This document shows, in pieces, positions 1 to 6,574 of a stretch of 64,000 bases of DNA. Both the position numbers and the translations under genes were made by a program. The stretch spans positions 1 to 64,000 of the forward strand of contig NZ_LQIV01000043.1 of assembly GCF_001500125.1 (NCBI RefSeq). Direction: 5' to 3'. This DNA comes from Mycobacterium sp. IS-1742 (GTDB lineage: Bacteria > Actinomycetota > Actinomycetes > Mycobacteriales > Mycobacteriaceae). A model generated the notes under the pieces. That model saw only the letters and a list, made by a program, of their open reading frames with translations. It was not told the origin of the DNA and searched no databases. Numbering within the stretch: the stretch's first letter is position 1; each line of letters begins with the position of its first letter.

Positions 1-110
1 CCCGGCCCCCCCCCCCGGGCCCGGGGGGCTCCTGCGGGCGCCCCGCCCCGGGTGCCCCACCCCCCCGGCCCCCGCTCCCCGCGGGTCCCCCCCCCCCCCC
101 CCCCCCGCAC
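1..110. repeat. C-rich low-complexity edge
   Basis: Almost pure C with short G runs, including an uninterrupted run of about 20 C around positions 87-106. No codon structure typical of this genome is visible and no gene is supported here. It may be a sequencing or consensus artefact at a contig or read edge, or a genuine homopolymer tract. The normal sequence resumes at about 110 with a terminator hairpin. Confidence 0.6.
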
Positions 111-153
111 GACGAAAACGCCGCTGCGCGGTTGCGCAGCGGCGTTTCTCGTC
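111..153 (-). terminator. Intrinsic-type terminator hairpin downstream of the small secreted gene
   Basis: Positions 116-129 and 134-147 form a perfect 14-bp stem with a 4-nt loop, and the flanks (gacga / tctcgtc) can almost extend it. It lies 4 nt beyond the stop codon of the minus-strand gene at 157-534. Read on the minus strand the stem ends in GGCGTTTTCGTC, a short T tract of the kind seen in mycobacterial terminators. The near symmetry would also let it act on the plus strand. Confidence 0.75.
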
Positions 154-156
154 AGA

Positions 157-534
157 TCACCAACCGGACATGCCCGGCCCGTTGCGCGCCGGCCCCGTCC
201 GGATGTACGTCCCGATACCGCCGGTGATCGGGGGCACGGCGCGGATGCTGTCCTTCACCTCACCGCCCGAGGGGGCCAGCGGCGCACCCTTGCGTGACCG
301 GCGCACGTCCGAGGGTCCGGCGTTCGCGACACCCTTGCCGCTTGTGCGAACGCCGCCCTCGGCCGCCGGGTTGGCGTCGAAGACCGGGTTCGGCTTACCG
401 CCGATGTCCACCACGTCGGCGTTCGCGCTGCCCGCGCCGAACGCGAGTACGGCGCCCGCCAGCGCGAGCGCACCCGCCCCGACGACAGCCAGTTTCGTGG
501 TCTTGCGTCCGAGAGCATCGACACGTCCCACCAT
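157..534 (-). CDS. Small secreted protein, unknown function
   Basis: 125 residues. The N-terminus has a charged stretch (MVGRVDALGRKTTK), a hydrophobic core of alanine, leucine and valine (about residues 15-35) and an A-N-A-D end that fits a Sec signal peptidase I site. The mature part is short, rich in Gly, Pro and Ala, with no cysteines and no recognised domain. The ATG at 534 is preferred over an upstream ATG at 591 because a GGAGG-containing ribosome site sits just upstream (about 541-556) and the longer form would place an Arg-rich stretch before the signal peptide. A terminator follows directly. Function unknown; I infer export to the envelope or medium. Confidence 0.7.
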   Translation of the reverse strand: MVGRVDALGRKTTKLAVVGAGALALAGAVLAFGAGSANADVVDIGGKPNPVFDANPAAEGGVRTSGKGVANAGPSDVRRSRKGAPLAPSGGEVKDSIRAVPPITGGIGTYIRTGPARNGPGMSGW

Positions 535-751
535 CGGCCTCCCTTTCCTCCGGCGGGATCCGCATCCCGATCTTGATCGTGGTCCAGGCACGATATCAGC
601 GACGGACCGTCGCGTAGGGACTGTCGTACCATGATCATGCGGCGTTACACCTGGCGGGAAATGCCGTCAGGGTTAGCCGAAGTTGCTCTGCCGGGCCATT
701 TTTCGACGACGATGCCGGCCGGCGTCCGATCTTCGCTTCGCGAAGCCTTCG

Positions 752-1144
752 TTATGCGTAGCGCTGGCGGTCGCGGGATTGATCGGTGGTGCGCAGTGTC
801 GCGCTCGGTTGGGTCCCGTACATGCGTCGGTACGCGACGCTGAAACGGCCCGCATGCGAGAAGCCCCACCGGCCGGCGATCGAGTTGACGGTGTCGACGG
901 CGGGGTCGGCGGCTTGAAGATCGCGGTGCGCGAGGTCGAGGCGGACGCGCCGGAGGTACTCGAGCGGCGTCACCCCGAGGTGCCTGCGGTACATGTACTG
1001 CACCGCCCGCGGGGTGAGGTTCGCCGCCGCCGCGATCTCGGCAAGCCCGATGTCGCTGTCGGCGTTTTCGTGGATGAACGCTACCGAGCGTCGCAGACCG
1101 GGCGGGCGATGACCGCCGGTCGGCAGTTCGTGAAGGTTCGTCAT
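752..1144 (-). CDS. AraC-family regulator consisting of little more than the DNA-binding domain
   Basis: 130 residues. The sequence contains the tandem helix-turn-helix of AraC/XylS proteins: first HTH around DIGLAEIAAAANLTPRAVQ, second around VNSIAGRWGFSHAGRFSVAYRR, ending with the typical Y-x-x-x-x-G-x-x-P signature (MYGTQPS). There is no N-terminal ligand-binding domain, so this is a short member; full AraC proteins have about 280-300 residues. It is divergent from the SRPBCC gene at 1219, with about 74 bp between starts, so it may control that gene and itself. The ATG at 1144 is chosen; a longer start at 1168 is possible. A 12-bp palindrome (735-746) lies just past the stop but has no T tract. 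Confidence 0.75.
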   Translation of the reverse strand: MTNLHELPTGGHRPPGLRRSVAFIHENADSDIGLAEIAAAANLTPRAVQYMYRRHLGVTPLEYLRRVRLDLAHRDLQAADPAVDTVNSIAGRWGFSHAGRFSVAYRRMYGTQPSATLRTTDQSRDRQRYA

Positions 1145-1218
1145 GGTAATTCGCGTACCCTTCGGCAAACCACCAGAAACCCGACCTCGGGTATGGCGCT
1201 GCTGACACCATCGTGCCC

Positions 1219-1695
1219 ATGACCGAACGCATCGAAGTCCAGCGCATGATCCCCGCCTCGCCGGAGGTGATCTTCGAAGTGCTCTGCGACCCGCAGGGAC
1301 ACGTGGCGATCGACTCCTCGGGGATGCTCCAGGGCGCGGACGGCCAACCGGTCTCGGCGGTCGGCGACACCTTCGTCGTCCACATGGACCGCGAAGCGCT
1401 CAACGACTTCCCGATGGGGAGATACGAGGTGACGGTGGAGATCCGCGAGTTCGAGCCCAACCGGCGCATCGCCTGGACGATCCTCGGGCAGATCCGCCCG
1501 CAGATCGGGCACGTCTACGGCTACGCACTGGAACCCACCGCCGATGGCACCGTCGTCACCTCCTTCTACGACTGGTCGCAGATCGACGACAAGTGGCGTG
1601 AGGCGGGCATCTTCCCGGTCATCTCCGAGGCAGCGCTGCGCGCAACCCTGGGGATTCTCGAGCGTGCGGTGCGCCGCGGATACGTCCGCAGCTAA
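1219..1695 (+). CDS. SRPBCC (START-like, polyketide cyclase/dehydrase) family protein
   Basis: 158 residues with the pattern of the Bet v1-like helix-grip fold: an N-terminal strand (IEVQRMIPASPEVIFEVLCDP), a central set of strands (RYEVTVEIREFEPNRRIAWTI) and a long C-terminal helix (residues about 135-155). Such proteins bind hydrophobic ligands or act as cyclases; the ligand cannot be told from sequence. The start is ambiguous between GTG 1213 and ATG 1219, and I take the ATG. It is divergent from the AraC-type regulator, which suggests a small regulator-target pair. No signal peptide or membrane segment, so cytoplasmic. Confidence 0.75.
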   Translation: MTERIEVQRMIPASPEVIFEVLCDPQGHVAIDSSGMLQGADGQPVSAVGDTFVVHMDREALNDFPMGRYEVTVEIREFEPNRRIAWTILGQIRPQIGHVYGYALEPTADGTVVTSFYDWSQIDDKWREAGIFPVISEAALRATLGILERAVRRGYVRS

Positions 1696-1709
1696 ACCCG
1701 CCGGTGAGT

Positions 1710-1757
1710 CGTCAACCGATGGTTGACGCGCATAAAGCGTCAACCTACAGTTGACGC
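1710..1757 (+). promoter_or_regulatory. clpC2 promoter with two embedded palindromic operators
   Basis: Palindrome 1 (1710-1728) has arms CGTCAACC / GGTTGACG around a 3-nt spacer. Palindrome 2 (1737-1757) has arms GCGTCAAC / GTTGACGC around 5 nt. Both share the core GTCAAC and their centres are 28 bp apart. The right arm of palindrome 1 contains a -35-like TTGACG (1723-1728), and palindrome 2 contains a -10-like TACAGT (1746-1751) with the optimal 17-bp spacing. The predicted transcription start is at or next to the ATG at 1758, so the mRNA would be leaderless. A dimeric repressor on either palindrome would block RNA polymerase. Confidence 0.7.
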
Positions 1758-2474
1758 ATGGCCGATCCCATCGCTCACCCCGTCCGCCTCGACGACCTCA
1801 TCGAAGCCATCAAGACCGTCCACGACGAACCACTCGACCAACTCACCGACGCGGTCCTGGCCGCGGAGGCCCTCGGCGAGGTCGCCGACCACCTGATCGG
1901 GCACTTCGTCGACCAGGCCCGCCGCTCCGGCGCGTCGTGGACCGACATCGGCAAGTGCATGGGTGTGACCAAACAGGCGGCGCAGAAACGGTTCGTCCCC
2001 AAGGCGGACACCGAAGCCCTCGATCCGAACCAGGGATTCGCCCGCTTCACGCCCCGCGCTCGCGCGGCGGTGGTGCACGCCCAGGACGCCGCCCGAAACG
2101 CCCGCCACGCCGAGATCACGCCCGGCCATCTGCTGCTCGGCATGCTCGTCGACACCGAGTCACTGGGAGTCGCGTTGCTCACCGCTCAGGGCCTGACGCC
2201 CGAGGACGTCCGGGCGGCGGTGGCCCTGACGCCGTCCACCGACGGTCCGGCCCTGGACCTCGTCCCCTTCAGCGGCCCCGCCAAGAAGGCGCTCGAGCTG
2301 ACCTTCCGCGAGGCGCTGCGACTCGGGCACAACTACATCGGCACCGAACATCTGCTGCTGGCGCTGCTCGAGTCCGAGGACGCCGACGGACCGCTGCACC
2401 GGCTCGGCGTCGACCGGCAGCGCGCGCAGACCGACCTCATCGGCCTGCTCGACTCGATCACCGGGAAGGACTGA
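1758..2474 (+). CDS. clpC2: ClpC2, Clp N-domain protein without ATPase domains
   Basis: 238 residues. Residues about 1-75 are helical and contain a helix-turn-helix-like segment (SWTDIGKCMGVTKQAAQKRF). Residues about 90-235 hold the double Clp N repeat (FTPRARAAVVHAQDAAR, ITPGHLLLGMLVD, then FSGPAKKALELTFREAL, YIGTEHLLLALLE). There is no Walker motif, so it cannot act as an unfoldase. It corresponds to M. tuberculosis Rv2667. As I recall, work on M. smegmatis ClpC2 describes binding of the ClpC1-targeting antibiotic cyclomarin and control of its own expression; I cannot verify this here. The N-terminal HTH-like segment and the two palindromes at the promoter fit autorepression. No ribosome site is visible, consistent with a leaderless ATG. 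Confidence 0.85.
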   Translation: MADPIAHPVRLDDLIEAIKTVHDEPLDQLTDAVLAAEALGEVADHLIGHFVDQARRSGASWTDIGKCMGVTKQAAQKRFVPKADTEALDPNQGFARFTPRARAAVVHAQDAARNARHAEITPGHLLLGMLVDTESLGVALLTAQGLTPEDVRAAVALTPSTDGPALDLVPFSGPAKKALELTFREALRLGHNYIGTEHLLLALLESEDADGPLHRLGVDRQRAQTDLIGLLDSITGKD

Positions 2475-2475
2475 T

Positions 2476-2514
2476 CTCACATCACCGCGCGCCGCGGCGT
2501 CTACAAGATGTGAG
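2476..2514 (+). promoter_or_regulatory. Inverted repeat over the start of the ECF sigma gene
   Basis: CTCACATC (2476-2483) and GATGTGAG (2507-2514) are perfect 8-nt inverted arms with 23 nt between, part of which (GCGCCGCGGCG) is itself self-complementary. The right arm ends 1 nt before the ATG at 2516 and overlaps the alternative GTG at 2510. A -10-like TACAAG (2502-2507) lies at the inner edge of the right arm. It could be an operator or, in a read-through transcript from clpC2, a hairpin masking the start. Confidence 0.4.
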
Positions 2515-2515
2515 G

Positions 2516-2992
2516 ATGCGACCGTTCGAGGATGTGGTGGCCGAACACGGGTCCACCGTATTGCGGGTGTGCCGCGCCGTCGTCGGACCCGTCGACGCCG
2601 AAGACGCGTGGTCGGAGACGTTTCTGTCCGCGCTGCGCGCCTACCCGGACCTGCCCGCCGGCGCCAACGTCGAAGCGTGGCTGGTGACGATCGCGCACCG
2701 GCGCGCGCTCGACGTCGGCCGCGCCAACTCCCGCCGGGCGGTGCCGACCGACACCGTTCCCGACCGCGCGTCCGGCCACGGCGACCCCGCCGACCGACAC
2801 CCCGACCTGTGGGCCGCGCTGGCCTCCCTGCCGGCCAAGCAACGCCAGGCCGTCGCCTATCACCACATCGCCGGCCTGCCGTTCGCCGAGATCGCCGGAC
2901 TGCTCGGCAACTCCCCCGACGCCGCTCGCCGCGCCTGCGCGGACGGCCTCCGGACACTGCGCTCGATCTACCGCGAGGAGGCCCACCGATGA
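2516..2992 (+). CDS. ECF-type RNA polymerase sigma factor
   Basis: 158 residues, the length of a minimal ECF factor. Region 2 lies at about residues 8-70 (AEDAWSETFLSALRAYPDL, then VEAWLVTIAHRRALDVGRAN). Region 4 lies at about 97-150 with the HTH LPFAEIAGLLGNSPDAARRACADGL. No anti-sigma gene is adjacent. Instead the stop codon overlaps the ATG of the alkyltransferase gene by ATGA, so the two are translationally coupled. This links the sigma factor to repair of O6-alkylated DNA, or to a wider response. ATG 2516 is preferred to the in-frame GTG at 2510. The sigma-ogt pair is not in the corresponding M. tuberculosis locus as I remember it. Confidence 0.8.
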   Translation: MRPFEDVVAEHGSTVLRVCRAVVGPVDAEDAWSETFLSALRAYPDLPAGANVEAWLVTIAHRRALDVGRANSRRAVPTDTVPDRASGHGDPADRHPDLWAALASLPAKQRQAVAYHHIAGLPFAEIAGLLGNSPDAARRACADGLRTLRSIYREEAHR

Positions 2993-3591
2993 CCGCCGAC
3001 ATGTTCGCCGCCCCGACCGACGATGCGACCGACGAGACGACGCTGGCCCGGCTGCGCGCCACGCTGAGCGCCGACGCCGAGCGCGCGGGACTCCTCGACG
3101 TCGCCTACCGGACCGTCGACACCCCGGTCGGCACGCTGCTGGTGGCCGCCACCCCCGCCGGCCTGGTGCGGGTGGCCTACGACATCGAGGACCACGCCGC
3201 GGTGCTGGGGACCCTCGCGGCCAGGATCAGCCCGCGCGTCCTGCGGGCGCCGCAGCGGCTCGACACCGTGGCGCGGCAGCTCGACGAGTACTTCGCCGGG
3301 CGGCGCACCACCTTCGACGTGCCGGTGGACCTGCGCCTCGCCGACGGGTTCCGCCGCACCGTGGTCGAACAGCTGCGCGCCATCGGCTACGGCCGGCGCG
3401 CCAGCTACGCGGCGGTGGCCGCCGCCGTCGGGAACCCGAAGGCGGTGCGCGCCGTCGGCAGTGCGTGCGCCCACAATCCGCTGCCGGTGGTGATCCCCTG
3501 CCACCGGGTGGTGCGCTCCGACGGCACGGCCGGCCAGTACGTCGGCGGGCCGGCCGCCAAGGCGGCGCTGCTTCGGCTGGAGGCCCGCTGA
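2989..3591 (+). CDS. ogt: Methylated-DNA--protein-cysteine methyltransferase
   Basis: 200 residues. The enzyme removes the alkyl group from O6-alkylguanine in DNA by irreversible transfer to its own cysteine. The active site is seen as PCHRV with Cys171, preceded by the DNA-binding and asparagine-hinge region (about residues 115-165). It is longer than typical Ogt (about 165 residues) because of a roughly 35-residue N-terminal extension (MTADMFAAPT onward). The start is fixed by the ATGA overlap with the sigma-factor gene, which predicts co-expression. Cytoplasmic. Confidence 0.9.
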   Translation: MTADMFAAPTDDATDETTLARLRATLSADAERAGLLDVAYRTVDTPVGTLLVAATPAGLVRVAYDIEDHAAVLGTLAARISPRVLRAPQRLDTVARQLDEYFAGRRTTFDVPVDLRLADGFRRTVVEQLRAIGYGRRASYAAVAAAVGNPKAVRAVGSACAHNPLPVVIPCHRVVRSDGTAGQYVGGPAAKAALLRLEAR

Positions 3592-3657
3592 CCCGGATCG
3601 ACTGTGGCGCCCCGGCGCGGTGTGCCATCATGCGATGCACACCTAGGGAGGGAAACC

Positions 3658-4146
3658 ATGCGCCGGCTTCTGTTGCTGCTGACCGCCCTGATCGTCGCGG
3701 CCGGGCTGACCGCGGCGCCCGCCGGCGCGGTGGGATCGCCCATCGGCCGCATCGGTCAACCGCTTCGCGTGGACTTCAAGGGCCTGGTCGCCGACGTGAC
3801 GGTCCTCAGCGTCGAACCGTCGCCGATCCCGCCGGGCTTCGGATATCCGCCGCGCCCGCCGCGCAACCAGGTGTACCGCGCCAACGTCGTGGTCCAGCCG
3901 GTCAGGGTGCCGGTGCCCTACGCGATGGCCATCACGTTCCAGTTCCGCGGCGTCACCCCGACCGGCGACGCCTACGAACCCCGCAACACCGACGCACCCG
4001 ACGCCCTGCAGGCCGCGCTCACCAACGCCCCGGCCGGTTCGACGGTCAGCGGCGGCGTGTGGTGGGACTGCTACCGCGATCTGGTGTCCAACGTCGTGCT
4101 GATCGACAAGATCACCGGCGAGCACCTCGCGCAGTGGAACATCTAG
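3658..4146 (+). CDS. Exported DUF1942 (MPT63-like) protein
   Basis: 162 residues. A clear Sec signal peptide (MRRLLLLLTALIVAAGLTAAPAGA, cleavage around residue 24) is followed by a beta-rich immunoglobulin-like domain typical of DUF1942. It occupies the place of M. tuberculosis Rv2668, annotated there as an exported Ala/Val-rich protein. A strong ribosome site AGGGAGG precedes ATG 3658 and decides the start. The last 13 nt overlap the predicted GTG of the acetyltransferase gene. Function unknown; secreted or periplasmic. Confidence 0.75.
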   Translation: MRRLLLLLTALIVAAGLTAAPAGAVGSPIGRIGQPLRVDFKGLVADVTVLSVEPSPIPPGFGYPPRPPRNQVYRANVVVQPVRVPVPYAMAITFQFRGVTPTGDAYEPRNTDAPDALQAALTNAPAGSTVSGGVWWDCYRDLVSNVVLIDKITGEHLAQWNI

Positions 4147-4682
4147 GCCCGCAGATCTTCCCGGCCACCCACGCCGACCTGCCCGAACTCGCCGACGTCG
4201 CGGCCCGCACCTTCCCGCTGGCGTGTCCGGAGTCGGTGACCGCGGAGAACATCGCGGCGTTCGTCGCCGAGAACCTCTCGCAGCACCGGTTCGCCGACTA
4301 CCTCACCGATCCGGACCGCGTCGTGCTCGCCGCCCGCACCGATGGGCGAATGGTGGGCTACGCCATGCTGATTCGCGGCGTGCCCGATGATGATGACGTT
4401 CAGCGCGCGGTGTCCCCGCGCCCGGCGATCGAAGTGTCGAAGATGTACGTCCTACCCGACAGCCACGGCTCCGGCGCCTCGTCGGCGCTGATGGACGAGG
4501 CGCTCACCCTGGCCCGTCGGACCGGGTACCGCTGCGTGTGGCTGGGCGTCAACCAGGAGAACCGGCGGGCCCAGAGGTTCTACGCCAAACACGGTTTCGC
4601 CGTCACGGGCACGAAGACGTTCCGCCTCGGCGCGGGCGTCGAGAACGACTTCGTGATGGTGTGCCCGCTCGGGAACGCCTGA
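4134..4682 (+). CDS. GNAT-family N-acetyltransferase
   Basis: 182 residues. The GNAT core is visible: beta4 (IEVSKMYVLPDSHGSGASSALM, residues about 102-123) contains the acetyl-CoA pyrophosphate loop (SHGSGAS), followed by a helix and the strand CVWLGVNQENRRAQRFYAKHGF, a highly characteristic GNAT motif B. The acceptor is unknown. It matches Rv2669 by position. The best start is GTG 4134, inside the end of the upstream gene; there is no clear ribosome site, so coupling to upstream translation is likely. It converges on zapE with 14 nt between stops. Confidence 0.8.
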   Translation: MEHLGPQIFPATHADLPELADVAARTFPLACPESVTAENIAAFVAENLSQHRFADYLTDPDRVVLAARTDGRMVGYAMLIRGVPDDDDVQRAVSPRPAIEVSKMYVLPDSHGSGASSALMDEALTLARRTGYRCVWLGVNQENRRAQRFYAKHGFAVTGTKTFRLGAGVENDFVMVCPLGNA

Positions 4683-4696
4683 GACTCCGACAACGC

Positions 4697-5743
4697 CTAG
4701 GACTCCCGCGCCTCCTGTCCGGCCGCGGTCAGCGCCAGCAGCCGCGACGTCGCCCGCAGGTACTTCTTGCGGAACCCCCCGGCCAGCATCTCCTCGCTGA
4801 AGATGGTGTCCAGTTTCGAGCCCGAGGCCACCACCGGGATGCCCGCGTCGTAGAGCCGGTCGGTCAGGGACACCAGGCGCAGCGCGACGCTCTGATCGTC
4901 GAGCGGGTGCACACCGGTGATGAACACCTGCGTGACGCCCTCGATCAGCGACAGGTACCGCGAGGGATGCATGGTCGCCAGGTGCTTGCACAACGCATCG
5001 AAGTCGTCGAGGGTGGCCCCCGCCGTGCCCGCGGCACGGTCGGTGACCTCCGCGTCGGTGGGCGGCTCGGGCGCCGGCGGCAGGTCGCGGTGCCGGTAGT
5101 CCGGACCCTCGATCCGCACGGTCGTGAAGATCGAGGCGAGCGTGTGGATCTCCCGCAGGAAGTCCTGCGCGGCGAACCGGCCCTCCCCCAACTGCTCGGG
5201 CAGGGTGTTCGACGTCGCCGCGATGGACACGCCCCGCTCGACGAGCTGTGACAGCAGCCGCGAGATCAGCGTCGTGTTGCCCGGATCGTCGAGTTCGAAC
5301 TCGTCGATGCACACCACGACGTAGTCGCTGAGCAGTTCCACGCTCTCGACGAACCCGAACACCCCGGCCAGCTGGGTCAGCTCCCCGAACGTCGCGAACG
5401 CTTTCGGTTCGGGCAACTGGTAGTACGACGAGGCGAGCAGGTGCGTCTTGCCCACCCCGAATCCGCCGTCGAGGTACACCCCGACACCCGGCAACACCTC
5501 ACGCTTGCCGAACAGCTTCTTCTTGCCCGCGCGCCGCGCCACGGCGTCGGCGCAGAACGCGCGGCACGCGTCGACGGCCGCGGCCTGTGAGGGTTCGGCC
5601 GGATCGGGGCGGTAGTTGTCGAAGCTGACGTGGGTGAACGTCGGCGGCGGCACCAACTGGGCGACGAGACGTTCCGGGGTGACGCTGGGATGGCGGTCGA
5701 CGAGATGGTCCGGTCGATTCGGCGCACCACTGGACCCAGGCAT
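4697..5743 (-). CDS. zapE: ZapE/AFG1-like ATPase
   Basis: 348 residues of an AAA+-related P-loop ATPase. Walker A is GGFGVGKTH (about 93-101) and Walker B is VVVCIDEFE (about 142-150), followed by an Arg-rich sensor region. In Escherichia coli ZapE associates with the divisome, and the mitochondrial relative AFG1/LACE1 supports respiratory complex turnover; the mycobacterial role is less clear. It corresponds to Rv2670c. ATG 5743 is chosen over 5770 because the extra nine residues are not conserved-looking. It is divergent from the reductase gene, with 35 nt between the starts. Confidence 0.85.
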   Translation of the reverse strand: MPGSSGAPNRPDHLVDRHPSVTPERLVAQLVPPPTFTHVSFDNYRPDPAEPSQAAAVDACRAFCADAVARRAGKKKLFGKREVLPGVGVYLDGGFGVGKTHLLASSYYQLPEPKAFATFGELTQLAGVFGFVESVELLSDYVVVCIDEFELDDPGNTTLISRLLSQLVERGVSIAATSNTLPEQLGEGRFAAQDFLREIHTLASIFTTVRIEGPDYRHRDLPPAPEPPTDAEVTDRAAGTAGATLDDFDALCKHLATMHPSRYLSLIEGVTQVFITGVHPLDDQSVALRLVSLTDRLYDAGIPVVASGSKLDTIFSEEMLAGGFRKKYLRATSRLLALTAAGQEARES

Positions 5744-5778
5744 GCGAAGCAGCGTAGCGACGTGCTGCAATCGTTCCT

Positions 5779-6552
5779 ATGCCCGAGGCCACGGCTGGGA
5801 CACAGTTCACAGTGCTGGGACCTGTCGAGGCGGTCGGCGACGACCGGATCGGCGACTTCTACGCCTACCCCGACGACCTGCGGCGCTGCTGGGTGCGCGG
5901 CAACATGATCGCCAGCGTGGACGGCGGCGCCACGGTCGCGGGCAGGTCGGGAGGCCTCGGCGCGGCCGGCGACCGGGCACTGTTCGCCAGGATGCGCCAA
6001 GCGGCCGACGTGATCGTCGTCGGCGCCGCCACGGTCCGCACGGAGGACTACTCCGGCGCCCACCTCAGCGCCGCCGCGCGCCAGGACCGGGCCGCCCGCG
6101 GTCAGAGCGAGATCCCGCCCATCGCGGTGCTCACCCGCTCGGCCGACCTGGACCGCGACGCCAAGTTCTTCCACCGCACCGACGTGGCGCCGATCCTGCT
6201 GACCAGCGCGCGCACGGCCGGCACGGCGCGTGAGCGGTTCGCCGGCCTCGCCGAGGTCGTCGACGCCTCGGGTTCCGAACCCGACTCGGTGGACCCGGCC
6301 ACCGCACTCGACGTCCTCGCGCGGCGGGGGTTGTTGCGCGTGCTCACCGAAGGCGGCCCCGGCGTCCTCGGCCTGTTCACCGCCGCCGACCTGCTCGACG
6401 AACTGTGTGTCACGGTCGCGCCGGTGCTCGTCGGCGGCGAGGCGCAGCGGATCGTGACCGGCCCGGGTCAGGTCCGCACGCCGCTGCGCCGCAGCCACGT
6501 CCTCGCCGACGACGACGGCTATCTGTACTGCCGGTACGTCCGGAGCCGGTGA
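5779..6552 (+). CDS. Pyrimidine reductase family (RibD C-domain) protein
   Basis: 257 residues with the dihydrofolate-reductase-like fold of the RibD reductase domain: MIASVDGGATVAGRSGGL, VIVVGAATVRTEDY (NADPH-binding strand and helix) and VLTEGGPGVLG near residue 190. There is no deaminase domain. By position it is the homologue of M. tuberculosis Rv2671. That protein is called RibD and is reported to reduce dihydrofolate and to affect para-aminosalicylate susceptibility when overproduced. Substrate here is therefore either the riboflavin intermediate or dihydrofolate; sequence alone does not decide. Confidence 0.8.
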   Translation: MPEATAGTQFTVLGPVEAVGDDRIGDFYAYPDDLRRCWVRGNMIASVDGGATVAGRSGGLGAAGDRALFARMRQAADVIVVGAATVRTEDYSGAHLSAAARQDRAARGQSEIPPIAVLTRSADLDRDAKFFHRTDVAPILLTSARTAGTARERFAGLAEVVDASGSEPDSVDPATALDVLARRGLLRVLTEGGPGVLGLFTAADLLDELCVTVAPVLVGGEAQRIVTGPGQVRTPLRRSHVLADDDGYLYCRYVRSR

Positions 6553-6574
6553 CCCCCTCGCTACTGTGGTCAGC

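Noticed and set aside
735..746. Palindrome gcttcgcgaagc after the AraC-type gene as a terminator
   Set aside because: The stem is short, with no loop and no T tract; a chance palindrome is as likely.
3658..4682. Frameshift fusion of the DUF1942 and GNAT genes
   Set aside because: Both reading frames have complete domains and plausible starts; a 13-nt overlap of separate genes is simpler.
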